This document shows, piece after piece, positions 32,213 through 41,283 of a stretch of DNA of 64,000 bases. The stretch spans positions 3,058,001-3,122,000 of the forward strand of contig NZ_CP087719.1 in NCBI RefSeq assembly GCF_020991085.1, read 5' to 3'. The notes under the pieces were generated by a model. The model was given only the letters and a program-made list of their open reading frames with translations. It did no database searches and was not told the origin of the DNA. The stretch is from Roseomonas sp. OT10 (GTDB lineage Bacteria > Pseudomonadota > Alphaproteobacteria > Acetobacterales > Acetobacteraceae). The stretch's first letter is position 1; every line of letters starts with the position of its first letter. The translations under genes were made by a program, and so were the position numbers.

Positions 32213-33799
32213 CTACTCCCCCTGCGCCAGCGCGCGCAGCGCCTTGCGGTCGAGCTTCTGCGCCCCGGTCAGGGGCAGGCGGTCGACGATGTGGATGTCG
32301 GCGGGGCAGCGATACGCGATCAGCCGTGCGGCGCAATGCGCGGCGACCTCCGCCTCGTCCAGCGCCTCGCCCGCCACCGGCACGACATAGGCCACCACGC
32401 GCTCGCCGCTGCGCTCGTCCGGCACGCCCACCACGCCGACGGCGGCGACCCTGGGGTGCAGGCTGATCGCCTCCTCCACCTCGCGCGGATAGACGTTGAA
32501 GCCCTTCACCAGGATCACGTCCTTCTTGCGGTCCGTGATGTGGAGGAAGCCGTCCCCGTCCAGGTAGCCGATGTCGCCGGTGTGGATGAAGCCGTTGCGC
32601 AGCACCGTCGACGTCTCCTCCGGCCGGTTGCGGTAGCCGCGCATCATGTGCGGGCCGCGGAAGCGCACCTCCCCCCGCTCGCCGGGCGGCAGCACGGTGC
32701 GCCCGGTCTCGGCATCCACGACCTGCACGGTGTTGCACGGGATCGGCCGCCCCACCGAACCGGGGCGCAGCCCGCTCAACGCGGTGATGCCGCTGATCGC
32801 GGGCATCTCCGTCATGCCGTAGCCCTCGTGGATCTCCAGGCCGGTGACGCGGCGCCAGCGTTCGATCAGCTCCATCGGGAAGGGCGCGCCGCCGCCGGGG
32901 CAGACGCGCAGGGCGGACAGGTCCGCCCCGGCCAGGTTGGGCGCCGCCAGCAGCCCGGCATAGATCGCGGGCGGCCCGCCGCCGAAGACGGTGACGCGGT
33001 GCCGCGCCAGCAGATCCACCACGTGCTCCGGCTTGAAGCGCTCGGGGATCACCATCTCCGCCTGGGCCCGCACCGGGCCGAGCAGCCCCTGGAGGAAGCC
33101 GTAGACATGGGTGAAGGGGGCGATGGGCAGCCAGATGTCGCCGCCCAGCCGCGTCGGCCAGTTGTAGTCGGTGCAGCGCAGGGCGGTGAGGAGCTGGCCA
33201 TGGTCGTACTCCACCGCCTTGGGCAGTCCGGTGGTGCCGCCGGTGAAGAGCAGCGCGGCCACGTCGTCCGGGCGGGGCGCCGGCAGCGCCCCGTCCTCCC
33301 CCGGCTCCGCCAGCAGCCCCTCCAGGGTGATGTCCTCTCCGAAGCAGAGCACGCGCCGCAGCCCGGCGCGGGGCGCCAGGGACCGCGCCATCTCGCGGGT
33401 GTCGGGCGTGCAGATCGCCGCCACCGCCCCGACCTCGCGCAACAGCGGCTCCAGCTGCGCGGCGGGATAGAGCGGGTTCGCCAGGGCGGGCGCGGTGCGC
33501 GCCCGCAGCGCCGCGAAATAGGCGATGACGAAGGCGATGGAGTTGGGCAGCAGCAGCGCCGTGACCTCGCCCGCCAGCCCCTCCGCGGCCAGGCGCCGGG
33601 CCAGCGCCGTGGCGGCGCGCCCCAGCTCCGCATAGGTCAGCGCCTCGTCGCGGTGCCGCACGGCGACCCGCTCTCCCGCATCGCGGGCCGCCAGGTCCAG
33701 CATCGCCGTCAGGGTGGGGACGGGCGGCTTGGCCTCCCCCGCGCCGTGCAACGGCAGATCGGGCAGGGACAGGTCGGGCAGCGGCTGATCCGGCTCCAT
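32213..33799 (-). CDS. AMP-binding acyl-CoA ligase
   Basis: A 528-residue acyl- or aryl-CoA synthetase. The ATP/AMP motif LLFTGGTTGLPKAVE, the GYGMTEMPAISG motif, the HTGDIGYLDGDGFLHITDRKKD hinge region and the catalytic Lys near the end (LTGAQKLDRKAL) are all present, so the enzyme looks intact. It activates a carboxylate to its CoA thioester with ATP. ATG 33799 has GGAGGA upstream. It is the last gene of the minus-strand group with the carnitine-dehydrogenase-like and thioesterase genes and may activate or reactivate the pathway acid. Confidence 0.9.
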   Translation of the reverse strand: MEPDQPLPDLSLPDLPLHGAGEAKPPVPTLTAMLDLAARDAGERVAVRHRDEALTYAELGRAATALARRLAAEGLAGEVTALLLPNSIAFVIAYFAALRARTAPALANPLYPAAQLEPLLREVGAVAAICTPDTREMARSLAPRAGLRRVLCFGEDITLEGLLAEPGEDGALPAPRPDDVAALLFTGGTTGLPKAVEYDHGQLLTALRCTDYNWPTRLGGDIWLPIAPFTHVYGFLQGLLGPVRAQAEMVIPERFKPEHVVDLLARHRVTVFGGGPPAIYAGLLAAPNLAGADLSALRVCPGGGAPFPMELIERWRRVTGLEIHEGYGMTEMPAISGITALSGLRPGSVGRPIPCNTVQVVDAETGRTVLPPGERGEVRFRGPHMMRGYRNRPEETSTVLRNGFIHTGDIGYLDGDGFLHITDRKKDVILVKGFNVYPREVEEAISLHPRVAAVGVVGVPDERSGERVVAYVVPVAGEALDEAEVAAHCAARLIAYRCPADIHIVDRLPLTGAQKLDRKALRALAQGE

Positions 33800-33890
33800 G
33801 GCACTTCCTCCGCTCGCGCCGTTCCGCCGGCGCTCATGCATTCCCCGGGCGTCCTTCCCGGACCGGCCTGCCGCGGCCGGACGCCGTGGC

Positions 33891-34859
33891 TCAGGGCAGG
33901 TCGGGTGCCCGCGCCTTCAGCGCCAGCAGCCGGGCCAGGATGTCGTCGCGCTGCCGCAGCATGGCCTCCGGCCCGACCGTGGCCAGCTCGTCGTCCACGC
34001 CCCGCACCACCGCCCCGCGCAGCCCCGGCGTGATCTCCACCTGGCCCAGGTCGCGCCACATCGCCTCGGTCGGCGGGCCGAGATGGTCGAGCAGATGCGC
34101 GATTCCGCCCGCCCCGCCGGAGAGGTGCAGGTTCAGGAACGGGCCCAGCAGCGCCCAGCGCAGCCCCGGCCCGTGCGCGATGGCGGCATCCACGTCCGCC
34201 ACGGAGGCGACACCCTCGCGGACCAGGTGGAAGGCCTCCTGCCACAATGCCGCCTGCAGCCGGTTGGCGACATGGCCTAGCACCTCCTTGCGCAGGCGGA
34301 TGGGGCGCTTGCCCAGCCCGGCATAGAAGGCCATCGCACCCGTCACCGCCGCCTCCGCGGTCAGGCGGCCGCCCGCGACCTCGACCAGCGGGATCAGGTG
34401 CGGCGGGTTGAAGGGATGGCCGAGCACCACGCGCTCCGGATGGCGGGCACAGGCGTCCTGGAAGGTGCTGGCCATCAGCGTGGAGGAGGAGGAGGCGAGG
34501 ACCGTCGCCGCCGGCGCCGCCGCGTCCAGGCGGCGGAACAGGTCGCGCTTCAGCTCCAGCCGCTCCGGGCCGTTCTCCTGCACGAAGCCGGCCGCCGCCA
34601 CCGCCTCCTCCGGGCTGGGCCACAGCCGCAGCCGGTCGGGCGAGGCACCGGGGGCGAGGCCGATCGCCTCCAGCACGGGCCAGTGCGCCGCCACCGCCGC
34701 GCGCAGCGCCTCGGCCGCCCCGGGCGCGGGGTCCCAGGCATCCACCTCCAGCCCGCGCGCGAGGAACAGCGCCGCCCAGCTCGCGCCGATCACCCCGGTG
34801 CCGATCACCGCGACGCGGCGCGGCATGGCCGGCGCGGCCCGGTCTGCGGTCTCGTCCAT
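33891..34859 (-). CDS. 3-hydroxyacyl-CoA dehydrogenase family protein (L-carnitine dehydrogenase-like)
   Basis: A 322-residue NAD-dependent enzyme. The Rossmann motif is VIGTGVIGASWAALFLARG, the active-site motifs SSSSTLM and GHPFNPPHLIPLVEV contain the catalytic His, and VLGHVANRLQAALWQEAF opens the C-terminal domain. L-carnitine dehydrogenases and lambda-crystallin-type dehydrogenases share this form and length. ATG 34859 has GGAGGAGG just upstream. Its neighbours, a hotdog thioesterase and a BKACE, are the partners expected for carnitine-type degradation, which raises that reading above a generic beta-oxidation enzyme. Confidence 0.82.
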   Translation of the reverse strand: MDETADRAAPAMPRRVAVIGTGVIGASWAALFLARGLEVDAWDPAPGAAEALRAAVAAHWPVLEAIGLAPGASPDRLRLWPSPEEAVAAAGFVQENGPERLELKRDLFRRLDAAAPAATVLASSSSTLMASTFQDACARHPERVVLGHPFNPPHLIPLVEVAGGRLTAEAAVTGAMAFYAGLGKRPIRLRKEVLGHVANRLQAALWQEAFHLVREGVASVADVDAAIAHGPGLRWALLGPFLNLHLSGGAGGIAHLLDHLGPPTEAMWRDLGQVEITPGLRGAVVRGVDDELATVGPEAMLRQRDDILARLLALKARAPDLP

Positions 34860-34951
34860 GCTGCCTCCTCCCGCCTGGTTCCGATGTCCCGGTCGCGCCG
34901 TCCGCCGCGGCGGCAGCCTGCGCCCGGCCGCCGGGCGCCCGGGCCGGCCTG

Positions 34952-35386
34952 CTAGCCGCCCGTCCCCATCCCGAAGCGCGCGATCACCTCGGCCGGGATG
35001 GGCCGGGACTTGATGGCGCCGGGGGTCTCCGGGTGCCGCCCCACCCACACCCGGGTCTCGAAGCCCTCGACCCCCAGCGCGCCGTCGTCGCGCAGCAGCC
35101 GGTGGTGGACGTCGAAGGAGGAGCGCCGGAACGCGGTCACGCGGCTCTCGATGACGACGCGGTCGCCGAAGGCGCAGGGGATGCTGAACTTCGCCCGCGT
35201 ATCCACCATGGGGATGCCGACGATGTCGTGGCGGCGCAGCATCTCGATCTTGCGCAGCCCCAGCGCCCGCTCGAACAGGGCTGCGGTGGAGGCGTCGAAC
35301 ATCGCGAAGTAGCGCGGGTAGAAGACGATCCCGGCGGGGTCGCAGTCGCCCCACTCGATGGTCAGCTCCCGCCTGTGGGTCAGCAT
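34952..35386 (-). CDS. 4HBT-type hotdog thioesterase
   Basis: A 144-residue hotdog-fold thioesterase. The N-terminal WGDCDPAGIVFYPRYF contains the catalytic Asp of the 4-hydroxybenzoyl-CoA thioesterase family (D16 in DCDPAG). FGDRVVIESRVTAFRRSSFDVHHR is the second conserved block. It hydrolyses acyl- or aryl-CoA in the cytoplasm. In carnitine degraders a similar thioesterase releases betaine from betainyl-CoA, and the adjacent dehydrogenase fits that picture. Specificity for any one thioester cannot be read from sequence. Confidence 0.87.
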   Translation of the reverse strand: MLTHRRELTIEWGDCDPAGIVFYPRYFAMFDASTAALFERALGLRKIEMLRRHDIVGIPMVDTRAKFSIPCAFGDRVVIESRVTAFRRSSFDVHHRLLRDDGALGVEGFETRVWVGRHPETPGAIKSRPIPAEVIARFGMGTGG

Positions 35387-35508
35387 CGCTCCCCTCCCCG
35401 TTCCGCCGCCACGCTGTTCGTTCCGGTCCAGGCCACGCGGCGCTTGCCTTGTTTATTTAAGGTCCATAATAATACGCGGCGGGAGTGAGGCAAGTCCGGA
35501 AAGGGCCG
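35387..35508. promoter_or_regulatory. AT-rich promoter island before the thioesterase-dehydrogenase-ligase group
   Basis: In otherwise GC-rich DNA, 35448-35474 contains TTGTTTATTTAAGG and then CATAATAATA. On the minus strand this offers TATTAT as a -10-like box, and TTATT and AATAA form short inverted arms around it. It is probably the promoter of the three-gene minus-strand group and possibly the site for the MarR-type regulator. The exact boxes are uncertain. Confidence 0.4.
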
Positions 35509-36012
35509 TCAGCGATGCAGCAGCTTGCGCAGCAGGGCGACGAAGGCCCGGCGCTCGGCGGCGGTCAGCCGCTCGGTGAAGCGCGCATCCACCTCGTCAT
35601 GCGCGCGCTCCATCTCGCCATAGGCGGCGATGCCCGCCTCGGTCGCGTAGAGCTGGTTGGCGCGCAGCTCCGCCGCATCGGCCTGGCGCCGCACCAGCCC
35701 CGCCGCCACCAGCGCGTTCACCAGCGTCGCGACGTTGGAGGGCTTCACCCGCAGCTCCTCCGCCAGGACGCCCGGCCGGATGCCCGGATTGGCCACGATC
35801 AGGGCGAAGACGCCATAGCCGGCGGGGGTGACGCTCAGCCCGGCGAAGTTGCGCGCGAACTCGTCGAAGGCCCGCAGCTGCGACAGGCGGACCAGGAAGG
35901 CAGGGCTCTCGGCCAGCGGGGAGACGACGGCGCCGGCCGCGTCCTCCGGCGCTGCCGGGACCGGCCGGAGCAGCACCGGCGACGCGCGGCGCCTCGGGGG
36001 CGATATGGCCAT
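35509..36012 (-). CDS. MarR family transcriptional regulator
   Basis: A 167-residue winged-helix regulator. The family core is visible: VTPAGYGVFALIVANPGIRPGVLAEELRVKPSNVATLVNALVAAGLVRRQ (given by parts: helix 2-3 region GVLAEELRVKPSNVATLVN, then the wing GLVRRQADAAELRANQLYATEAG). MarR proteins bind small phenolic or CoA-linked ligands and usually repress a divergent operon. This gene sits between the minus-strand ligase group and the plus-strand Bug-BKACE group, so it can govern both. Confidence 0.85.
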   Translation of the reverse strand: MAISPPRRRASPVLLRPVPAAPEDAAGAVVSPLAESPAFLVRLSQLRAFDEFARNFAGLSVTPAGYGVFALIVANPGIRPGVLAEELRVKPSNVATLVNALVAAGLVRRQADAAELRANQLYATEAGIAAYGEMERAHDEVDARFTERLTAAERRAFVALLRKLLHR

Positions 36013-36108
36013 GGCGTCAGGCTACCATGCGGCGGCAGGCCGGGAAAACCGGCCGCCGGCCGGGGCCCGCGCGGCACCGCGCACGGAACGACATAAGGGA
36101 GAACGACC

Positions 36109-37101
36109 ATGACGAATCCGCTGCTGTCGCGCCGGGCGGGGCTGACCGCCGCCCTGGCCGCGGCCATGACGCCGCTGGCCACGGCCCTGGCCGCGCCGGC
36201 GCTGGACAAGGTGTCGCGCCTGATCATCGGCTTCCCGCCGGGCGGCTCCTCCGACACCGTCGCGCGGCTGCTGGCCGAGCGGCTGCGCAACGCCTACGCG
36301 CCGCAGGTGATCGTGGAGAACCGCTCGGGCGCCGGCGGCCGGCTGGCGGTGGAGACGGTGAAGGCCGCGGCGCCGGACGGCACCACCATCCTGCAGACGC
36401 CGGAGAGCATCCTCACCCTCTACCCGCACATCTACCCGCGCACCGTGCGCTACGACGCGCTGGCGGACTTCGTGCCGGTCACCCCGGTCTGCGCCTTCAG
36501 CTTCGGCTTCGCGGTGCGGGCGGACCACCCGGCGCGCGACCTGAAGGGCTTCGCCGACTGGGTGAAGGCCCAGGGCGGCAGCGCCCCCTTCGCCTCGCCG
36601 GCCGCCGGGTCGGCGCCGCACTTCCTCGGCGTGCAGCTGGCCCAGGGGCTGGGGATCACGCTGAACCACGTGCCCTATCGCGGCACCGCGCCGGCGCTGC
36701 AGGACCTGCTGGCCGGGCAGATCCCGGCGGTGATGTGCGTGCTGGGCGAGGTGACGGAGCTGTACCGCGCCGGCCAGCTCCGCATCCTGGGCATCACCGC
36801 GCCCGAGCGCCTGCCGCGCCTGCCCGACCTGCCCACCTTCGCCGAGCTGGGGCAGCCCACGCTGACCGCCGACGAGTGGTTCGGCCTGCTGGTGCCGGCG
36901 CGCACCCCCGCCCCGCTCGTGGAGGGGCTGCACCAGGCGGTGGCCGCCGCGGCGGCGCGGCCGGACTTCAAGGAGGCGCTGGACAAGCTGGAATACCGCG
37001 CCCTGACCACCACTCCCGCCGCCTTCGCCGAGCGCCTGCGCCAGGAGCGCGATCGCTGGGGGCCGATCGTCCGGGAATCCGGCTTCAAGGGCGAGGAGTG
37101 A
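36109..37101 (+). CDS. Bug/TctC family substrate-binding protein
   Basis: A 330-residue periplasmic receptor. A leader with SRRAGLTAALAAAM ends near ALAAPA; the mature part has LIIGFPPGGSSDTVARLLAE, VENRSGAGGRLAVE and HVPYRGTAPALQDLL, the family signatures. It lacks TctA/TctB partners nearby. Start ATG 36109 is preceded by AAGGGAG. It heads the plus-strand group with the BKACE gene 61 bp downstream and probably binds the acid fed to that pathway. Confidence 0.9.
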   Translation: MTNPLLSRRAGLTAALAAAMTPLATALAAPALDKVSRLIIGFPPGGSSDTVARLLAERLRNAYAPQVIVENRSGAGGRLAVETVKAAAPDGTTILQTPESILTLYPHIYPRTVRYDALADFVPVTPVCAFSFGFAVRADHPARDLKGFADWVKAQGGSAPFASPAAGSAPHFLGVQLAQGLGITLNHVPYRGTAPALQDLLAGQIPAVMCVLGEVTELYRAGQLRILGITAPERLPRLPDLPTFAELGQPTLTADEWFGLLVPARTPAPLVEGLHQAVAAAAARPDFKEALDKLEYRALTTTPAAFAERLRQERDRWGPIVRESGFKGEE

Positions 37102-37162
37102 CGGAGCCCGCCGCACGCGGCCCCGCCACACCAGGCCCCGCCACACAAGGAGAGGACACGCC

Positions 37163-38050
37163 ATGACCAAGACCATCATCACCGTGGCGCCGACGGGCGG
37201 CATGGCCTCCAAGGCCGCCAACCCGAACCTGCCGACCCAGCCGGAGGAGATCGCGGAATCGGTGCACCGCGCCCACAAGGCCGGGGCGGCCATCGCGGCG
37301 CTGCACGCGCGCCGGCCCGACGACCAGGCGACCTGCAACGACGCGATCTACCGCCGCATCAACGGGCTGATCCGCGAGCGCTGCGACATCGTCATCAACA
37401 ACTCCACCGGCGGCGGCTCCTCCGGCGACATGCTGCTGCCGCGACCGGACGGCATGTTCGAGAACAACTTCGAGGAGCGGCTGAAGGGCCTCGACGCCGG
37501 GGCGGAGATGGCGACCTTCGACGGCTTCACCGCCGTGGACGTGTTCGGCGAGCGCGAGATCCTGGTCATCACCACCCCGGGCCGTTGCGAGACCATGGCG
37601 AAGCGCTTCCAGGAGCGTGGCATCAAGCCGGAATGGGAGGTGTTCAACCCCGCCCACATCATCCAGGACGTCACCCGGCTGATCCAGAAGGGCTACGACA
37701 AGCCGCCCTACTACATCAACATGGTGCTGGGCACGGACCGCAACTTCCAGGGCGGCATGCCCTACAGCCACGACCTGCTGACGGCGATGATCCGGCTGCT
37801 GCCGCCGCAATCCGTCTGGTGCCTCTCCGCCATCGGCCCGGCCCAGCTGCCGGGCACCACCCAGGCGCTGCTGCTGGGCGGGCACGTCCGCGTCGGGCTG
37901 GAGGACAACAACTACTACGCCAAGGGCGTGCTCGCGACCAACGAGATGCTGGTGGAGCGCACCGTCCGCATCGCGACGGAGCTGAACCTGGAGATCGCCT
38001 CCCCGGGCGAGGCGCGCGAGATGCTCGGCCTGCCGCCGGTCGCCCGATGA
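37163..38050 (+). CDS. Beta-keto acid cleavage enzyme (BKACE, DUF849 family)
   Basis: A 295-residue TIM-barrel protein of the family that condenses a beta-keto acid with acetyl-CoA to give acetoacetate and a new acyl-CoA. NNSTGGGSSGDM, FNPAHIIQDV, and VRVGLEDNNYY with the metal-ligand Glu E247 are typical. The normal metal motif His-x-His is altered: the position of the first His is Ala (A46) while H48 remains (AALHARRP). Start ATG 37163 follows GGAGAGG. Its setting suggests cleavage of dehydrocarnitine or a related keto acid; the family covers many substrates. Confidence 0.87.
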   Translation: MTKTIITVAPTGGMASKAANPNLPTQPEEIAESVHRAHKAGAAIAALHARRPDDQATCNDAIYRRINGLIRERCDIVINNSTGGGSSGDMLLPRPDGMFENNFEERLKGLDAGAEMATFDGFTAVDVFGEREILVITTPGRCETMAKRFQERGIKPEWEVFNPAHIIQDVTRLIQKGYDKPPYYINMVLGTDRNFQGGMPYSHDLLTAMIRLLPPQSVWCLSAIGPAQLPGTTQALLLGGHVRVGLEDNNYYAKGVLATNEMLVERTVRIATELNLEIASPGEAREMLGLPPVAR

Positions 38051-39057
38051 GGCGCGGCGCCATGGGCACGACGCGGCGCAGCCTGCTGGCGGCGGGGAGC
38101 GGCGGCGCGCTGCTTTCCGTCCCCTGGGCCCCCTGGCGCGGCCTGCGGGCGCAGCCGGCGGTGGCGCGCAATGCCCGCGCCATCGTCGGCTATGCCCCGG
38201 GCGGGCCGACCGACACCGTGGCCCGGCTCTACGCGGAGGCGATCCGCGGCGCCTTCGCCCCGGCCGTGGTGGTGGAGAACCGCCCCGGCGCCGGCGGCCG
38301 GCTGGCGGTGGAGGCGGTGAAGGCCGCGCCCGCGGACGGCACCAGCTTCCTGGTGACGCCGGGCAGCGTCGTCACCCTCCAGCCCCACGTCTACCCGAGG
38401 CAGGTGCGCTACGACGGGCTGGTGGACCTGATCCCGGTCGCCACGATGGCGCTGTTCGCCACCGGCCTGGCGGTCCCGGCGGACCATCCGGCCCGCGACC
38501 TCGCCGGCCTCGTCGCCTGGCTGCGGGCACAGCCGCCGCCGGTGAACTACGGCTCCCCCGCCGCCGGCTCCGGGCCGCAGTTCATCGGCGGGCGGCTGGG
38601 ACAGGCGGTGGGCGTCCCGCTCTCCCACGTCCCCTACCGCGGCGCGGCGCCCGCGCTGCAGGACCTGCTGGCCGGGCGCCTGCCCTTCATGCTGGCCGTG
38701 CTGAGCGACCTGGTGCCGCAGCACGGGCAGGGGCTGCGCATCCTGGCCCTGTCGGCACCGCGGCGCATCGCCCGCCTGCCGGACGTCCCGACCTTCGCCG
38801 AGGCGGGCTACCCCTCGCTCACCTCGGAGGACTGGGTCGGCGCCTTCCTGCCCGCCGGCACGCCCGAGGCGGTGGTGGCCGGGCTGCACCGCGCGATCGA
38901 CGCCGCGGCGCACCGGCCGGACGTGCGCGCCGGGCTGGAGCGGCTGGAGTTCCAGGCCACGGTGCTGGACCCCGCGACCCTGGCCCGCCGCATCCGCCAG
39001 GAGCGCGACGAGTGGGGGCCGGTGGTGCAGGCGTCCGGCTTCCAGCCGGATGACTGA
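38047..39057 (+). CDS. Bug/TctC family substrate-binding protein
   Basis: A 336-residue receptor with a strong twin-arginine leader (TTRRSLLAAGSGGALL). Mature motifs AIVGYAPGGPTDTVARLYAE, VENRPGAGGRLAVEAVK and HVPYRGAAPALQDLLAG align closely with the receptor two genes upstream, so the two are recent paralogues around the BKACE gene. ATG 38047 overlaps the BKACE stop (ATGA); ATG 38062 is a second option. Paired receptors may bind the two forms of one substrate or its stereoisomers; this is inference. Confidence 0.88.
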   Translation: MRRGAMGTTRRSLLAAGSGGALLSVPWAPWRGLRAQPAVARNARAIVGYAPGGPTDTVARLYAEAIRGAFAPAVVVENRPGAGGRLAVEAVKAAPADGTSFLVTPGSVVTLQPHVYPRQVRYDGLVDLIPVATMALFATGLAVPADHPARDLAGLVAWLRAQPPPVNYGSPAAGSGPQFIGGRLGQAVGVPLSHVPYRGAAPALQDLLAGRLPFMLAVLSDLVPQHGQGLRILALSAPRRIARLPDVPTFAEAGYPSLTSEDWVGAFLPAGTPEAVVAGLHRAIDAAAHRPDVRAGLERLEFQATVLDPATLARRIRQERDEWGPVVQASGFQPDD

Positions 39058-39307
39058 TGCCGCGCGGTGACCGGCCGCGACGCGGCCGCGCCGCACCCGG
39101 CTATGCCCGATGCTGATAGCGCGGAACGAAGAAGCGATAGGCGGGCCGGACCGTCGCGGGTCTATGCTGCCCGCAAACCCCGGCCCGACCGGAGCCGGGG
39201 AACAGGTGGCCGGTGCGCCGGTCCAGGAGGATGTCCCGAGATGCTGAAGCGGCAGCCCGACGTCTTGCCCGCCCGCTCGGCGCGGATGGCCGGCCGGGAG
39301 GCACCGG

Positions 39308-40030
39308 ATGTCCGCTTCGCCTGAGGGCGCCGCCGTCGTCCTGATCCCGGGCCTGCTGTGCGACGCCTCCGTCTGGGAGCCGCAGCGCGCCGCGCTGTCG
39401 GCCGGGCGCGCGGTGCTGATTCCCGATCTCTGGGGGCTGGATTCCATCGAGGCCATGGCGGAACGCGTGCTGGCCTCGGCGCCGGGCCGCTTCGCCCTGG
39501 CCGGGCACTCCATGGGCGCGCGCGTGGCGCTGGCCCTCCTGGACCGTGCCCCGGAACGGGTGGAGCGGCTGGCCCTGCTGGACACGGGCGTGCATCCGCG
39601 CCGGCCGGGCGAGGCGGAGAAGCGCCAGGAGCTGGTCGACCTCGCCCATCGCGAGGGCATGGCGGCGCTCGCCGCGCGCTGGCTGCCGCCGATGGTGCAT
39701 CCGGCGCGGGCGCAGGACCCGGCGCTGATGGGGCCGCTGACCGCCATGGTCTGCCGCGCCACGCCGGCGATCTTCGCGGGGCAGGTGCGTGCCCTGCTGA
39801 ACCGCCCCGACGCCGCCGCCGTGCTGCCGCGCATCGCCTGCCCCACCCTGGTCGCCTGCGGCCGCCAGGACGGCTGGAGCCCGCTGGAGCAGCACGAGGC
39901 GATGGCCGCGGCCATCCCGGGCGCCCGCCTCTCCGTCATCGAGGAGAGCGGGCACATGTGCACGGTCGAGGCGCCGGAGGCGGTGACGGACCTGCTGCAC
40001 GGCTGGCTGCGGCCCGGTTTCGCGGCATGA
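39308..40030 (+). CDS. Alpha/beta hydrolase
   Basis: A 240-residue alpha/beta-hydrolase-fold protein. VVLIPGLLCDASVWEPQ is the oxyanion-loop start, GHSMGARVAL carries the nucleophile Ser, and ESGHMCTVEAPEAV the catalytic His; the acid is likely the Asp in GRQDGWSP. Cytoplasmic, no signal. Start ATG 39308 has GGGAGG upstream. The preceding 250 bp hold no gene. It may hydrolyse an ester or lactone imported by the adjacent transporter; the substrate is unknown. Confidence 0.82.
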   Translation: MSASPEGAAVVLIPGLLCDASVWEPQRAALSAGRAVLIPDLWGLDSIEAMAERVLASAPGRFALAGHSMGARVALALLDRAPERVERLALLDTGVHPRRPGEAEKRQELVDLAHREGMAALAARWLPPMVHPARAQDPALMGPLTAMVCRATPAIFAGQVRALLNRPDAAAVLPRIACPTLVACGRQDGWSPLEQHEAMAAAIPGARLSVIEESGHMCTVEAPEAVTDLLHGWLRPGFAA

Positions 40031-40082
40031 TGGCGATCAAGGGCCCGGCGCGAAGCCGGGCGATGCAGTGAGGGAGGACAGG

Positions 40083-41258
40083 ATGCGCAGAAGGACTTTG
40101 CTGGCGGCGGGCGCGGGTGCGGCGGCGCTGGCCGGACCGTTCCGGCCGGCCCTAGCGGCGACGGCGCCGCTGAAGGTGGGGCTGATCCTGCCGATGACCG
40201 GCCCCTTCGCCTCGACGGGGCGGCAGATCGAGGCGGCGGTGAAGCTGTACCTGCAGCAGAACGGCAGCAGCGTCGCCGGCCGGGCCGTGGAGGTGCTGCT
40301 GAAGGACGACGCCAACGTCGCCGACACCACGCGCCGCCTGGCCCAGGAACTGGTGGTGAACGAGAAGGTCGCCGTGCTGGCGGGCTTCGGGCTGACGCCT
40401 CTCGCCCTGGCCGCGGCGCCGATCGCCACGCGCGGCAAGGTGCCGCAGGTCGTCATGGCCGCCGCGACCTCCAGCATCACGGAGGCATCCCCCTTCGTCG
40501 TGCGCACCTCGCAGACCGTGCCGCAGGTCTCCTCGCCGCTCGGCAAGTGGGCGGCGCAGGACGGGATGCGCCGGGTGGTGACGGTGGTCACCGACTACGG
40601 CCCCGGGCTGGATGCGGAGAAGTGGTTCAAGGCCTCCTTCGAGGAAGCGGGCGGCCAGGTGCCGGAATCGCTGCGCGTGCCGCTGGCCAACCCGGACTTC
40701 GCCCCCTTCCTGCAGCGCGCCCGCGACGCCGCGCCGGATGCGGTCTTCGTCTTCGTCCCCTCCGGCCCCGGCGCGGCCTTCATGAAGCAGTTCGCCGAGC
40801 GCGGGCTGAGGGCGGCGGGGATCAAGCTGATCGGCCTGGGCGACGTCGTGGACGACGACATCCTCAACGGCATGGGCGACCCGGCGCTGGGGGTGATCAC
40901 CTCGCAGCACTACTCGGCCGCGCATGACAGCGACGAGAACCGGCGCTTCGTCTCGGAGTTCAAGGCGGCCAACAACGGCATGCGCCCGAACTTCATGGCG
41001 GTCGGCGGCTATGACGGCATGGCGCTGGTCTACAAGGGGGTGGAGAAGGCCGGCGCCAGCGCCGACGGCGCCGCGCTGGTGGAGGCGATGAAGGGCATGG
41101 CCTGGACCAGCCCGCGCGGCCCCATCTCCATCGACCCGAAGACCCGCGACATCATCCAGAACATCTACATGCGCCGCGTCGAGCGCCGCGACGGCGAGTT
41201 GTGGAACATCGAGTTCGCCACCTTCCCCGCGGTGCGCGACCCGGCCAAGGCCGGCTGA
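40083..41258 (+). CDS. Branched-chain-type ABC transporter substrate-binding protein
   Basis: A 391-residue periplasmic protein of the LivJ-like family. A Tat-like leader (MRRRTLLAAGAGAAALAGPF) precedes LKVGLILPMTGPFASTGRQIE, the first-lobe signature, and FMAVGGYDGMALVYKGVEKAG is the second-lobe hallmark. ATG 40083 follows GAGGGAGGACAGG. It opens a five-gene HAAT cassette. The ligand is likely an organic acid used by the BKACE block, but no residue pattern proves this. Confidence 0.9.
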   Translation: MRRRTLLAAGAGAAALAGPFRPALAATAPLKVGLILPMTGPFASTGRQIEAAVKLYLQQNGSSVAGRAVEVLLKDDANVADTTRRLAQELVVNEKVAVLAGFGLTPLALAAAPIATRGKVPQVVMAAATSSITEASPFVVRTSQTVPQVSSPLGKWAAQDGMRRVVTVVTDYGPGLDAEKWFKASFEEAGGQVPESLRVPLANPDFAPFLQRARDAAPDAVFVFVPSGPGAAFMKQFAERGLRAAGIKLIGLGDVVDDDILNGMGDPALGVITSQHYSAAHDSDENRRFVSEFKAANNGMRPNFMAVGGYDGMALVYKGVEKAGASADGAALVEAMKGMAWTSPRGPISIDPKTRDIIQNIYMRRVERRDGELWNIEFATFPAVRDPAKAG

Positions 41259-41283
41259 GCCCGGTGCGCGGCGGAGGAAGGGC

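Noticed and set aside
39067-39324. An 85-codon frame before the alpha/beta hydrolase gene
   Set aside because: Basic, low-complexity translation without motif; it overlaps the hydrolase start, and its own start lacks a ribosome site.
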